Source: Gemmatimonadaceae bacterium
GTDB taxonomy: Bacteria; Gemmatimonadota; Gemmatimonadetes; Gemmatimonadales; Gemmatimonadaceae
DNA: 64,000 nucleotides
Direction: 5' to 3'
Assembly: GCA_020851035.1 (NCBI GenBank)
Contig: JADZDM010000006.1
Location: 94,898 to 158,897, forward strand
The notes under the pieces are model-generated. The model saw only the letters and a list, made by a program, of their open reading frames with translations, was not told the origin of the DNA and did not search any database. The translations under genes and the position numbers were made by a program. Each line of letters opens with the position of its first letter. The first letter of the stretch is position 1. Positions 45,597 through 54,242 of the stretch are shown here, piece after piece.

Positions 45597-46721
45597 TCAG
45601 CGATGATCGCCTGCCGGCAGCCGCACCGTGAACGTCGTCCCGACGCCGACGTGGCTGGCAACCCCGATGATCCCGCCCATCCCTTCCACCAGCCGCTTCG
45701 TGAGGGCGAGACCCAGCCCCATGCCGCCCGTGGCGCGATCGCGCGAGGCATCGACGCGGTAGAAGCGATCCCAGATCAGTGGCAGGTGCTCCGCCGGGAT
45801 GCCGGTGCCGGTGTCGGCCACCTCGATGACCGTCGTCCCCGCGCCGTTGCGCCGGACCGTCACGTCGATCCGGCCATCCGTGGGCGTGTGTGTGATCGCG
45901 TTCTGGAGCAGGTTCCGCAGCACCTGCGCCAGCCGGCGTGGATCGGCGAACACGGGAAGACCCGGCTCCGGCACGGTCACGTGAATCGTCGTCCTCGATG
46001 CGCGAAAGGCATCGGCCGCCCGCTGCACCTCCACGCCGGCGTCCAGTACGCGCAGGTCGAACGTCCATTCGCCCGCGTCCGCCAGCGCCAGCTCCTGCAG
46101 CTCATCGATGAGCTGCTCGAGCAGCAGCGCCTCCTCGTGCGTCGAGAGCAACGCCGCGGCGTCGGGGGGGCGCAGGCCGTCGCGCATCGCTTCCAGCTGG
46201 CCGATGACGTTGGTGAGTGGCGTGCGCAGTTCGTGGGCGACGTCGGAGATGAGCTGCCGCTTGGCGGTCTCCGTCCGCTCGAGGGACTCGGCCATGCTGT
46301 TGAACGACTGCTCCAGGGCGCCCAGCTCGTCGCGCGAGCTCACGCGCACGCGGGTGGACAGGGCCTTGGATTGCACGCTGCCGGCGGCAGCCGTGAGCCG
46401 CTGCACCTGCGCCACCACCGGATACGCCGGCAGCCAGGTTCCGGCGCCGGCCAGCACACAGGCCAGGAGGACCGCGAGCCAGAGCGAACGCTGGATGCCG
46501 GCCACCATCGTCGCCGCACCCGACGGTCGCGGCATGGAGACGGGCAGCCGGTAGAGCCATCCCAGCGTGCCGCCGCGCGGCGCGATCAGGCGCGTCCCGC
46601 TCACGAGCAAGCGCCGCACTTCGTGCACGGCGGCGACACTGTCGGCCAGGCTCGTGGCGGCATCGACGTCACGGTCGGACAGCGTGCGCGACTCGAACTG
46701 CGCCAGCTCGACGCGCGCCGA
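45597..46721 (-). pseudogene. Sensor histidine kinase lacking its N-terminus (BaeS/EnvZ type)
   Basis: The kinase core is intact: one transmembrane helix (RSLWLAVLLACVLAGAGTWL), HAMP, the phospho-acceptor SDVAHELRTPLTNVIGQ, N-box LRNLLQNAITHTP, and G-boxes VADTGTGIPAEH and GMGLGLALTKRL. Upstream, the periplasmic sensor keeps only about 80 residues (VELAQFESRTLSDRDVDAAT onward), and the first transmembrane helix is missing. At about 46715 the sequence turns, in another frame, into the response-regulator gene. The usual gene order would be regulator then kinase, so a deletion joined the two. A GTG at 46628 could still produce a soluble-ended 343-residue kinase, probably mislocalised. Confidence 0.75.
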
Positions 46722-47193
46722 GCACCGCGAACTCGCTCGGCGTGAGCTCCACCGGCGTCTCCGACAGGTGAACCTCCCGGCTGGCCGTGTCGAGCACCAG
46801 GTCGGCATAGCGCAGTGCGTGCGTGGCAGTGCGTGGGGTTCGCCGGAGTACCGCCTCGAGGCGTGCCACCAGTTCACGCTGGCTGAACGGCTTCGTGACG
46901 TAGTCGTCGGCGCCGGTGGCGAAGCCCTGCAGCCGGTCCTCCTCGACGGTGCGCGCCGTGAGGAAGATGATCGGCGTCGCGGCAACGGCGCGCACCTCGG
47001 TCGCGATCTGCAGGCCGCTCGCGCCCGGGAGCATGATGTCCAGCACCAGCAGGTCGAACGACTCGCTCCGGAGCGGCTCCAGCGCGCGGCTGCCCGACCG
47101 TTCGGTGGCCACCCGATGGCCGGCGTGACCGAGGTAGAGCGCGACCAGGTCGGCCGTCTTCGCATCATCCTCCACCACGAGGATGCTGGCCAT
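46669..47193 (-). pseudogene. OmpR-family response regulator truncated in its DNA-binding domain
   Basis: ATG 47193 gives a complete receiver domain: VVEDD at 7-11, phospho-acceptor Asp52 (LLVLDIMLPG), Thr79 and Lys101 (YVTKPFSQREL). The winged-helix domain starts normally (VHLSETPVELTPSEFAVL) but at about 46720 continues as GARRAGAVRVAHAVRP and stops. At 174 residues it is about 50 shorter than normal and lacks the recognition helix. The missing part and the missing start of the kinase point to a single deletion. It might still act as a phosphate sink for a kinase, but not as a typical DNA-binding regulator. Confidence 0.8.
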
Positions 47194-47244
47194 GCCAGAC
47201 CCGGGGCGCTCATTGGGATCATGCGTCAACCTTGTCCTCTGCGT

Positions 47245-47295
47245 GTGAACCCCGTGTGAAGGCAACCGGCGTGCCGGCCTTCACACGGGGTTCAC
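47245..47295. promoter_or_regulatory. 19-bp perfect inverted repeat with OmpR-type direct repeats
   Basis: GTGAACCCCGTGTGAAGGC at 47245-47263 is exactly complementary to 47277-47295, with a 13-base loop. Within the left arm, GTGTGAA occurs twice at 11-bp spacing (47243 and 47254), the direct-repeat layout bound by OmpR-family regulators. It lies between the truncated regulator gene and the divergent serine hydrolase gene. It could be an operator or, if transcribed, a strong hairpin. Confidence 0.75.
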
Positions 47296-47355
47296 CGCCC
47301 CGGAGTTTGTTGTGTGCCAGGAACAACGGCCACACCGTCCCGATGGAGACAACAG

Positions 47356-48867
47356 ATGAAGGCTACGCCGCCGCGCCCCCACCAGCGCCCCTCCCGCCCC
47401 GTGCCGCAGTGTCTCGGCGCACTGGCCGTCACCCTGTCGATCGTCTCCGGTCTGCAGGCGCAGGGGGCCGCGCCCCGCGGCACACCCGAGCGCAGGCGAC
47501 AGGCACCGACTGCCGAACAGGCCGACATCGCCGGCAGGCTCCGGATGATGGCCCGCACGCTCGCGAGGCAGGATCGCTTCTCCGGGGTCGTGCTGCTCAC
47601 GCGCGACGGCCGGCCCGTGCTCGAGCAGGCCTACGGCTTCGCCGACCGGGAAGCGCGACGCCCGATGACGGTGGGTACGATCATGAACGTCAGTTCGGTG
47701 GGCAAGCTGTTCACCCAGGTGGCCATCGGCCAGCTCGCGGCGGCCGGCAGGCTGTCGCCGGACAGCACCATCGCTGCCTATTGGCCCGACTATCCCGATG
47801 CCGCAGTGGCGCGCAAGGTGACGATCCGGCACCTGCTCACGCACCGCTCGGGGATCAACGGCAACATCTTCGAGAACCTTCCCGCCATGCGCCGCAACCG
47901 GGACTACCTGCCGGCCGCAACACGAGGGCCACTGGCGTTCGAGCCTGGGAGCCGCGCGGAGTACTCGAACGCCGGATACGTGATCCTCGGCGAGATCATC
48001 GAGCGGGTGTCGGGGGAGGTGTACCACGAGTACATCCAGCGTCACGTGTTCGCACCGGCCGCAATGACCGTGAGCGCATTCCCCGCGCGTGATTCCCTGC
48101 CGCCGCGCGCCGCGATCGGCTATACGCGCGGCGCCGACGACGCCCCGACCGCGCGGCTGGTGCGCGCCACGGGCGTGCAGCCGATCCGCGGGAGTGCCGC
48201 GGGCGGCGCGTTCGCGAGCGCCGGTGACCTGCTCCGTTTCGTGATGGCGCGCCGGCGGGGGCAGCTCGGCGTGCCCGCGCGTCTGCTGTCCGACCAGTCG
48301 GCGGGCGGCAGTCCCGGCTCCAACGTGGTGATCAGCGAGGGACTTCCCGCCGGCTACCACCTGATCGTGCTGGCCAACGTCGATCCGCCGATCGCGGAGA
48401 TGATGGCGGATTCGGTGGAGCGGTGGCTGGGCGGCGGCGAGCGCGTGGGCGGCCCGCCGCAGGGCCCGGGCCGTGGACCGCGCATCGTGCTGCGCGGGTC
48501 ACCGGACGATGCGGATGATGGCCCGCAGGGTCCCCTGCTGGACGCGCTACCCGAGACGCCGCGCGGGCGCGCGGCTGCGGCCTACCTTCGTGCGTTCTCG
48601 TCAGGTGACAGCGCGTTGATGCGAACGGTGATCGAGACGCTGGTGGTGAAGGACGAACGCACCACCGACGACCGCGTCCGGCGCTACCTCGAGATCTTCG
48701 CCGACAACGGCCCGCTCACGATCCTCGGGGTGCGCGAGGCGCCGGACTCCTCGCTGGCGATAGAGGTCAGGTCGGAGAAGAACGGCGAGATGATGGTGGG
48801 CGTGTCGTTCGTGCCGGATGGGTCGGCGCGGATTGCCGGCGTGCGGTTCGAGGTCAGGCGGCGGTGA
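47356..48867 (+). CDS. Secreted beta-lactamase-fold serine hydrolase with C-terminal extra domain
   Basis: 503 residues from ATG 47356, preferred because GGAG lies seven bases upstream and a signal sequence (CLGALAVTLSIVSGLQAQ) follows. Catalytic motifs: NVSSVGKLF (Ser-x-x-Lys) near residue 115 and RAEYSNAGYVILG (Tyr-Ser-Asn) near 200. This is the class C beta-lactamase/esterase fold. The middle has a Pro/Gly-rich linker (GGPPQGPGRGPR). The last 100 residues (AYLRAFSSGDSALMRTVIE to GVRFEVRRR) resemble the NTF2-like or 'DUF3471-like' tails of these enzymes. It is divergent from the two-component remnant and may have been under its control through the inverted repeat. Confidence 0.9.
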   Translation: MKATPPRPHQRPSRPVPQCLGALAVTLSIVSGLQAQGAAPRGTPERRRQAPTAEQADIAGRLRMMARTLARQDRFSGVVLLTRDGRPVLEQAYGFADREARRPMTVGTIMNVSSVGKLFTQVAIGQLAAAGRLSPDSTIAAYWPDYPDAAVARKVTIRHLLTHRSGINGNIFENLPAMRRNRDYLPAATRGPLAFEPGSRAEYSNAGYVILGEIIERVSGEVYHEYIQRHVFAPAAMTVSAFPARDSLPPRAAIGYTRGADDAPTARLVRATGVQPIRGSAAGGAFASAGDLLRFVMARRRGQLGVPARLLSDQSAGGSPGSNVVISEGLPAGYHLIVLANVDPPIAEMMADSVERWLGGGERVGGPPQGPGRGPRIVLRGSPDDADDGPQGPLLDALPETPRGRAAAAYLRAFSSGDSALMRTVIETLVVKDERTTDDRVRRYLEIFADNGPLTILGVREAPDSSLAIEVRSEKNGEMMVGVSFVPDGSARIAGVRFEVRRR

Positions 48868-48956
48868 ACAGCACCCGACCCGGGTGGATGAGGCACCATA
48901 GCGCCGGGAACGCCGCACCATGGCGCGCAGGGAACACGCCCACGTGACCACCGGCC

Positions 48957-50135
48957 TCAGCGCCGGAACGGATCCGAGAAACGGGGATCGGTGGTGATCA
49001 TCTCGTCGGTCAGTGTCCGCAGGTACGCCACCAGCGCCGCCTTGTCCGCGGCACTCAGCCCGAGCCGGATCGGAGAGCGGTCGGCATTGCGCAGGCGCGA
49101 GTCCAGCGACGGTGCGGGCTGCATGCCGCTGTTGTAGTGCTCGACCACGGCCTCCAGGGTCGCGAAGCGGCCGTCGTGCATGAAGGCGCCGTCGAGCGCG
49201 ACGTTGCGGAGCGACGGGGCCTTGAAGTGTCGCGTCTCGTCGGCATCGAGGCCATTCCCCTCCCCATCCAGCTCGAGCGCGAAGGTGGGTGGCAGGTGGC
49301 ACTCGGCGCAGCCGGCACCGCCCTGGTTGATGCGGCGCTGGAACAGCGACTTGCCGCGGTTCTCGGCGTCGGTGAAGGTCGGGAACGGCGCACCCAGCCC
49401 GCTGTCTGGGAGGAGCGGATTGAAGGCGCGCGAGAATCCCTCGTCGAACCGGCTGTCGACGGAGACGATGCTGCGCACGTACTGCGCGAGCGCGCGGGCG
49501 ATACGGTCGCCGGTCACCGTGGAGTCACCGAACGCGTAGGCGAACAGTTCGCGGTAGTACAGGTGGCCGCCCAGCCGAGCGACCAGCGCCGGGATGCCGC
49601 CGTGCGCGTCGTCGAAGCCCATCTCGACGGCGTCGCGGATCGGCTGGAGCGCCTGCGACTCGAGTGTCGGTGCACGCTGGTCCCAGAACGCCCGGCCCGA
49701 CACGAAGAACCTGCTGTTCGCGAGGCGCATGGAGTGTGCGCCCGTGCGGCTCACCCCGTCGATGCCGAGGCTGAACCGCGCCGTGTCGGAGAAGCCTGCG
49801 GACTGGATGTGGCAGGAGGCACAGCTCCGGGTGTTGGTGCGGCTCAGTTGCGTTTCGTGGAAGAGGACGCGTCCGAGCAGGGCGCCCTGGTCCGTGACGG
49901 GGTTGTCGACCGGCGCATTCGTGCGCGCGCGCACGAGGGCGCGGTAATGCGCCGGGAATGCCGGCGTGGCGTACTGCGGCAGCGCGGCGAACGAGATCCG
50001 CAGCGCCGCCTGGATGCCGGGCGGGGTGTGCACCGTCGGCATCGGCGGCTCGAGCACGGTCGGCCGAGGCTCCGCGCGACAGGCGCCGAGGCTGAGCAGC
50101 GTGCCGGCGGACAGGAGGGCGCGGAGTGCGGTCAT
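48957..50135 (-). CDS. Di-haem cytochrome c peroxidase / MauG-like lipoprotein
   Basis: 392 residues from ATG 50135; an ATG at 50168 would add 11 residues. Lipobox SLGAC places it in the envelope. Two c-type haem sites: SCASCHIQSAGFSD and GCAECHLPPTF. The segment LGRVLFHETQLSRTNTRSCA before the first haem and FKAPSLRNVALDGAFMHDGR with ATLEAVVEHYNSG near the end are typical of the CCP/MauG family. It reduces peroxide using electrons from small cytochromes or cupredoxins, or oxidises other substrates like MauG; which is not clear. A cupredoxin is encoded 38 kb away in the window. Convergent with the preceding gene. Confidence 0.93.
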   Translation of the reverse strand: MTALRALLSAGTLLSLGACRAEPRPTVLEPPMPTVHTPPGIQAALRISFAALPQYATPAFPAHYRALVRARTNAPVDNPVTDQGALLGRVLFHETQLSRTNTRSCASCHIQSAGFSDTARFSLGIDGVSRTGAHSMRLANSRFFVSGRAFWDQRAPTLESQALQPIRDAVEMGFDDAHGGIPALVARLGGHLYYRELFAYAFGDSTVTGDRIARALAQYVRSIVSVDSRFDEGFSRAFNPLLPDSGLGAPFPTFTDAENRGKSLFQRRINQGGAGCAECHLPPTFALELDGEGNGLDADETRHFKAPSLRNVALDGAFMHDGRFATLEAVVEHYNSGMQPAPSLDSRLRNADRSPIRLGLSAADKAALVAYLRTLTDEMITTDPRFSDPFRR

Positions 50136-50292
50136 GCCGAACGTGGAGGGACTGGGAGCGACGGGCATCGGGCGTCTCGCACACCGATGGCGAGCACGGA
50201 GTCCGTGCCGGAAAGCTGACGATCCACCATGCCTGGCGCGACCCGTCGGGTCCGGTCGTCGGGCGCGCCTGCGCGCGCAGCACCTGGTCGGT

Positions 50293-50349
50293 GACTCTGA
50301 GTACCAGCGTCCACAACACCTCGCTGCGACTCTGAGTGCCAGTGTCCAC
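50293..50349. repeat. Two direct repeats with a 22-bp unit at 35-bp spacing
   Basis: GACTCTGAGTACCAGCGT (from 50293) and GACTCTGAGTGCCAGTGT (from 50328), both continuing CCAC; 20 of 22 bases agree. The GACTCTGAGT core is identical to that of the palindrome array at 17989. They lie between the di-haem peroxidase and the HTH regulator, upstream of a promoter-like sequence. Confidence 0.8.
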
Positions 50350-50372
50350 TTCCGAGGACAGGGGTTGCCCTC

Positions 50373-50401
50373 TTGACAGTTTTTCTTGTCAACGGTATCC
50401 T
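50373..50401 (+). promoter_or_regulatory. Promoter of the HTH/SRPBCC operon, overlapped by a dyad
   Basis: TTGACA (50373-50378), 17-base spacer, TATCCT (50396-50401). The -35 is part of an inverted repeat TTGACA...TGTCAA (second arm 50387-50392), suggesting autorepression by the regulator encoded next. Transcription would begin near 50408, right at the ATG (50409), so the message is predicted to be leaderless. Confidence 0.6.
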
Positions 50402-50408
50402 CGTTTCC

Positions 50409-51011
50409 ATGTTCGACATCCAGGTCATCGACTCCCCCGCCGCAGCCACCGCCGCGCTCGAACCCATCCGGAGCCGCCTGCTCTCCGAAATGGCCGAGCC
50501 TGCTTCGGCAGCGACGCTGGCCTCACGCGTCGGGCTGACGCGGCAGAAGGTGAACTACCACCTCCGGGCGCTCGAGGCGCACGGGCTGGTGCGGCTGGCC
50601 GGCGAGCGGAAGTGGGGCGGGCTGACGGAGCGACTCGTCGTGGCGACCGCGGCGTCCTACGTCGTGTCGCCGGGTGCGCTGGGGCCCATCGCCGCCGATC
50701 CGGGCCGCACCGTGGACCGTCTTTCCGCCAGCTACCTCATCGCACTCGGCGCGCGCGTGGTGCGCGAGGTGGGCGACCTCGTGCGGCGCGCGACCGACAC
50801 CGGCAAGCGGCTCGCCACGCTCTCGGTGGATACCGAGATCCGTTTCCGGTCGCCGGCCGAGCGGGCCGACTTCAGCAGAGAGCTCACCGAAGCCATCGCG
50901 ACACTCGTGTCGAAGTACCACGATGGCTCCGCCCCCGGCGGCCGCGCGCATCGGCTGGTGATCCTGGCGCACCCACTTCCACAGCAATCCGAACCCAGGG
51001 AGCTGCAATGA
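50409..51011 (+). CDS. ArsR-like helix-turn-helix regulator
   Basis: 200 residues from ATG 50409. A winged helix lies at the N-terminus: LLSEMAEPASAATLASRVGL, TRQKVNYHLRALEAHGLVRL, followed by the wing GERKWGGLTERLV. This HTH_20/ArsR-like type commonly pairs with AHSA1/SRPBCC genes. The C-terminal half is helical with no cysteine metal site. The next gene, an SRPBCC-fold protein, overlaps by ATGA and is surely co-expressed. The ligand is unknown. The overlapping promoter dyad suggests self-repression. Confidence 0.88.
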   Translation: MFDIQVIDSPAAATAALEPIRSRLLSEMAEPASAATLASRVGLTRQKVNYHLRALEAHGLVRLAGERKWGGLTERLVVATAASYVVSPGALGPIAADPGRTVDRLSASYLIALGARVVREVGDLVRRATDTGKRLATLSVDTEIRFRSPAERADFSRELTEAIATLVSKYHDGSAPGGRAHRLVILAHPLPQQSEPRELQ

Positions 51012-51835
51012 GCATCAGCACGGACGCCAGCGGACGCCGGTCCATCGCGATCGAGGTCGAGGTACACGGGACACCGGACGAAGTCTGGGCCGCCATCGCC
51101 ACCGGTCCCGGCATCTCGTCATGGTTCATGCCCGCCGTGGTCGAGGAGCGCGACGGTGCGCCGGTGGCCTTCACGCTCACCTTCGGGCCGGGCATGGCGT
51201 CGCGCTCGGAGGTGACCGAGTGGGATGCGCCGCGGAAGCTCACGCGTGAATCGCCGGGCTGGATCCCGGGCTCACCGCCCATCGCGAACGAGTGGATCGT
51301 CGAGGCACGCGCCGGCGGCACCTGCATCGTGCGCATCGTGCACAGCCTGTTCGCCAGCACGGACGACTGGGACAACCAGCTCGAGGCCACCAAGTACGGC
51401 TGGCCGGCGTTCCTGCGCACGCTGCAGCTCTACCTCGAGCACTTCCGCGGCCAGTCCTGCACGCTGATGCAGGTATCCGCACCCGTCGCGGGCACGGAGG
51501 CCGAGGGGTGGGACGCGATGTTGTCGGCGCTGGGCCTGGCGGGGGCGAGCGTCGGCCAGCGTTGGACCGCGCCCGCCGGAGTCCCGTCGATGAGCGGCGT
51601 GGTGGAGTACCTCACGCGCACGCCGTACGACCTGCTCCTGCGCCTCGACACACCGGGTCCCGGCATCGCGGCGTTTGGCGTGGCCGGATACCCCGGCGGT
51701 CCGACCACGCTGGCGATCAACGGCTACATGTATGGTGCGCAGGGAGCGGGCCTCGTCACGAGCGAGACGCCGCGCTGGCAGGCGTGGATGGAGCAGTCGT
51801 TCCCGAAGCCGGCGTCACAGGCCCCGGGCGACTGA
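51008..51835 (+). CDS. SRPBCC (AHSA1-like) ligand-binding protein
   Basis: 275 residues, ATG overlapping the regulator stop (ATGA). The N-terminal 150 residues show the START-like AHSA1 pattern: IEVEVHGTPDEVWAAIATGP, ISSWFMPAVVEERDG, SEVTEWDAPRKLTRESPGW, then WPAFLRTLQLYLEHFRGQ. The remaining 120 residues look like a second, shorter copy of an SRPBCC-like half (SGVVEYLTRTPYDLLLRLDT). Such proteins bind hydrophobic ligands; the ligand may be the effector sensed by the adjacent regulator. Cytoplasmic, no signal. It is convergent with the next gene. Confidence 0.88.
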   Translation: MSISTDASGRRSIAIEVEVHGTPDEVWAAIATGPGISSWFMPAVVEERDGAPVAFTLTFGPGMASRSEVTEWDAPRKLTRESPGWIPGSPPIANEWIVEARAGGTCIVRIVHSLFASTDDWDNQLEATKYGWPAFLRTLQLYLEHFRGQSCTLMQVSAPVAGTEAEGWDAMLSALGLAGASVGQRWTAPAGVPSMSGVVEYLTRTPYDLLLRLDTPGPGIAAFGVAGYPGGPTTLAINGYMYGAQGAGLVTSETPRWQAWMEQSFPKPASQAPGD

Positions 51836-51861
51836 CCCGGGGCGCGCGCGGCGATCGCGGG

Positions 51862-52695
51862 CTACTTCAGCTTGTCGATCGCCGCCTGCAGCCCGCGCGC
51901 GGCGGGGAACTTCGCCTTCAGGTCGGTCAGCAGCGTGCGTGCCGAGTCGGTGTGGCCGAGCGCGACGTAGCCGTCGGCCAGCAGCATGCCCTTGCGGACG
52001 GCGAGCATCGGCTGGTCAGCGGGGAGCGACATCGCGCGCAGGCTCGTCATCGCACCGGCAGCATCGGCGCGGTCGCGGAGTTGCGACTCGATGCCGAGCA
52101 GTGCGACGGTGGGATCATTGGGCCGCTGCAAGATGAGCTCCGCGGTGAGGCGCGCCGCCTCCTCCTTGCGTCCCGCCTCGCGCGCCAGTCGCGCCTGGTG
52201 AAAGAGGCCCGCCACGAGCAGGTTCGTGACGTCGGCCGAGTCGGACTTGAGCGTGCCGACACCGCCGGCGTATTCGTACACCAGCTCACCACCGTGCTTG
52301 CCGGCGCCGTAGATCAGCGCGGCAGCCGGCAGGCCGACGAGTGCCGACGCGACGCCGAGCCCGCGCGCCATCTTCGCGTTCTTGCGCAGCGCCAGCGCGA
52401 TCAGTTCGAGTGCGGCCAGCGCGACAAGGATGTTGCGCGCCTTCTCGCCCAGCTCCTCGTGTTCCTGCACAATCGGTCGCGCGCCGGGGATCCGCTCGGC
52501 CGGGCCGTGCGAGGCATCACCCGACTTCACGGCCAGCGCGGAGGCGGCGGCGGCGAGCACGATCAGCACCGTGGCGGCGTGGGTGGCCCACTTGCCGAAG
52601 GGGAACAGGCTGAGGATCCGGAACGCGATACCGGCGACTCCGAGTGCGACGACGAAGTGCACGACGACAGGATGGAGCTCGGCAATCGGTGGCAT
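51862..52695 (-). CDS. DUF2231 membrane protein with TPR-like C-terminal half
   Basis: 277 residues. The N-terminus (IAELHPVVVHFVVALGVAGI) is the DUF2231 signature; four transmembrane helices lie within residues 10-140, with His and Gly positions conserved in the family (HGGELVYEYAGGVG). From about residue 155 the chain becomes helical and charged (LFHQARLAREAGRKEEAARL, DQPMLAVRKGMLLADGYVAL, then ARTLLTDLKAKFPAARG), resembling tetratricopeptide repeats. DUF2231 proteins may be haem- or redox-related, but the function is not established. The combination with TPRs suggests a membrane scaffold. Confidence 0.82.
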   Translation of the reverse strand: MPPIAELHPVVVHFVVALGVAGIAFRILSLFPFGKWATHAATVLIVLAAAASALAVKSGDASHGPAERIPGARPIVQEHEELGEKARNILVALAALELIALALRKNAKMARGLGVASALVGLPAAALIYGAGKHGGELVYEYAGGVGTLKSDSADVTNLLVAGLFHQARLAREAGRKEEAARLTAELILQRPNDPTVALLGIESQLRDRADAAGAMTSLRAMSLPADQPMLAVRKGMLLADGYVALGHTDSARTLLTDLKAKFPAARGLQAAIDKLK

Positions 52696-52888
52696 GCTGG
52701 TGGTGTGTTGGTTGCGGAGGGCTGCGCGTCGGTCGTGACGCGTCAGGCGCGTTCCGTGCCGCTGAACGTTGGCGGGTGCCCGTCCGGAAAGCGAGCACCC
52801 GCGGCGGTCAGGCGACCGGACCGAGGGCGACCCGGTTTCGCGACCCGGACGCCCCTTCCCTCACTTGGTGGCCCGAGGGCCGGCGCGC

Positions 52889-53620
52889 TCACTCGGCGCG
52901 AAGCTCCCCCGCGCCTTCCAGGACAGTGCCGATCCCGGTGATGGACGAGACGATCGCGCCCCAGCCCTGCGTCTCCGGGCTCACCGGGAGCGTCAGCAGT
53001 CCACCGGCCATGCACACGTCCGCCAGGGTCAGTGCCGCCCCCTGCGCGATCTTGCCCAATCCCTTGAACCAGCGTCGCGAGGGGTGCCTGACGCCGACCG
53101 TCGGCACCACCGGCGGCCGGAGCGCGTCGCCGGCGTTCCTGAGGCGAGTCTCGATGCCGCGCAGCGACGACACGAGCGGGCTGATGGTGGGCTCCTGCCG
53201 CATCACGTCGAGCGTGCCGCGCCGCTTGACCTGCAGGAACGCGGCGAGCAACGCGCCGCGGGCACTCGTCTCGCCGAGGAGCCGGAGCGCGCGGATGTCC
53301 TCGGCGGGCAGGTCCTCGAACGTCATGCCCTCGATGATGAGGCCATCGTATTCCTCGACCACGTCGAGCATCCCGATGTCTTCCGCGATGTCGGTGGCAC
53401 GCGACAGCACGCGTGCGACGGACTGGATGTACGCGGCATCGAAGGCGGCGTCCTGCCGTTCGTGGCGCTTGTGATCGGCATAGCCGGGCGCCATGTCCTG
53501 GATCAGGTCGTCCATCGAGCGATGGTCCGGGCCTGGCGCCGTGCGCGGCGCGACCCCCGACCGGCGGATCCGCTCGACCGAGAGATACGACAGGAACTCA
53601 CGATACTCGTCGCGGTGCAT
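52889..53620 (-). CDS. Protein of unknown function with a hydrophobic C-terminus
   Basis: 243 residues from ATG 53620. Mostly helical and acidic in the first 170 residues (AAYIQSVARVLSRATDIAED, VVEEYDGLIIEGMTFEDLPA), followed by a basic stretch (RHPSRRWFKGLGKI) and two hydrophobic segments (GAALTLADVCMAGGLLTLPV and GAIVSSITGIGTVLEGAG). This could anchor the C-terminus in the membrane. No family recognised. It is in the same direction as the small membrane protein at 53781, separated by about 160 bases. Confidence 0.65.
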   Translation of the reverse strand: MHRDEYREFLSYLSVERIRRSGVAPRTAPGPDHRSMDDLIQDMAPGYADHKRHERQDAAFDAAYIQSVARVLSRATDIAEDIGMLDVVEEYDGLIIEGMTFEDLPAEDIRALRLLGETSARGALLAAFLQVKRRGTLDVMRQEPTISPLVSSLRGIETRLRNAGDALRPPVVPTVGVRHPSRRWFKGLGKIAQGAALTLADVCMAGGLLTLPVSPETQGWGAIVSSITGIGTVLEGAGELRAE

Positions 53621-53780
53621 CCACGCCTCCGTGTTGCCGGACCATGGTGGTGTCGATCAGATGTCCATCACCTGAAGGACGCTGGCCCGGTCCGTTCCTG
53701 ATCACGATCGTGCGACGGCCGCATCCACGCAGACCCGTCCGCCGCCGGCTGCGGCGCGGGTCCGCGCGGCCGCGCGGGGC

Positions 53781-54155
53781 TCACGCGGTGCTTGGCCGGG
53801 CCTTCATCATCTTCGAGATCACGCCGCCGATTCCACCGCCTGCCGCACCGGAGATGGCGGGGAAGAGCAGCTGCGCGACGGCGAACCCGGGCCACTGTCC
53901 CGTCGCAACCGCGAGCAGTCCGCCCACGACGCTGCTGGCACCGCCGGCGGCGGCACCGGACGTGGCGGCAGCACCAGCGGTGCCGGTGGTGGCGCGTCCC
54001 GCGATTGCGCCCGTGAGTGCGGCCACCACCGTACCGCAGATGGCGAAGAAGTTGGGCATCGCGCCGAGTGATGGCACGGCCTTTCCGAGCAGCACCATCG
54101 CCAGTTGCAGGACGACACCGATGGCGGTGGACTTCACGATCGGATTCGAACCCAT
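53781..54155 (-). CDS. Small Gly/Ala-rich membrane protein
   Basis: 124 residues with three or four hydrophobic helices (AIGVVLQLAMVLLGKAVPSL, FFAICGTVVAALTGAIAG, FAVAQLLFPAISGAAGGGIG). The middle (TAGAAATSGAAAGGASSVVG) is extremely Ala/Gly-rich with small-xxx-small spacing, as in glycine-zipper helices that oligomerise in membranes. No enzyme motif. It could be a pore-like or holin-like peptide, but there is no phage context. Function unknown. Confidence 0.6.
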   Translation of the reverse strand: MGSNPIVKSTAIGVVLQLAMVLLGKAVPSLGAMPNFFAICGTVVAALTGAIAGRATTGTAGAAATSGAAAGGASSVVGGLLAVATGQWPGFAVAQLLFPAISGAAGGGIGGVISKMMKARPSTA

Positions 54156-54242
54156 GGGCCAGCTCCTTGACGAGTCACGGGCGTGGGCGAGCCATCGGCG
54201 CTCGCGTGCGGCGACACACAGTCCGGAACGGGGCTCCGGTTG

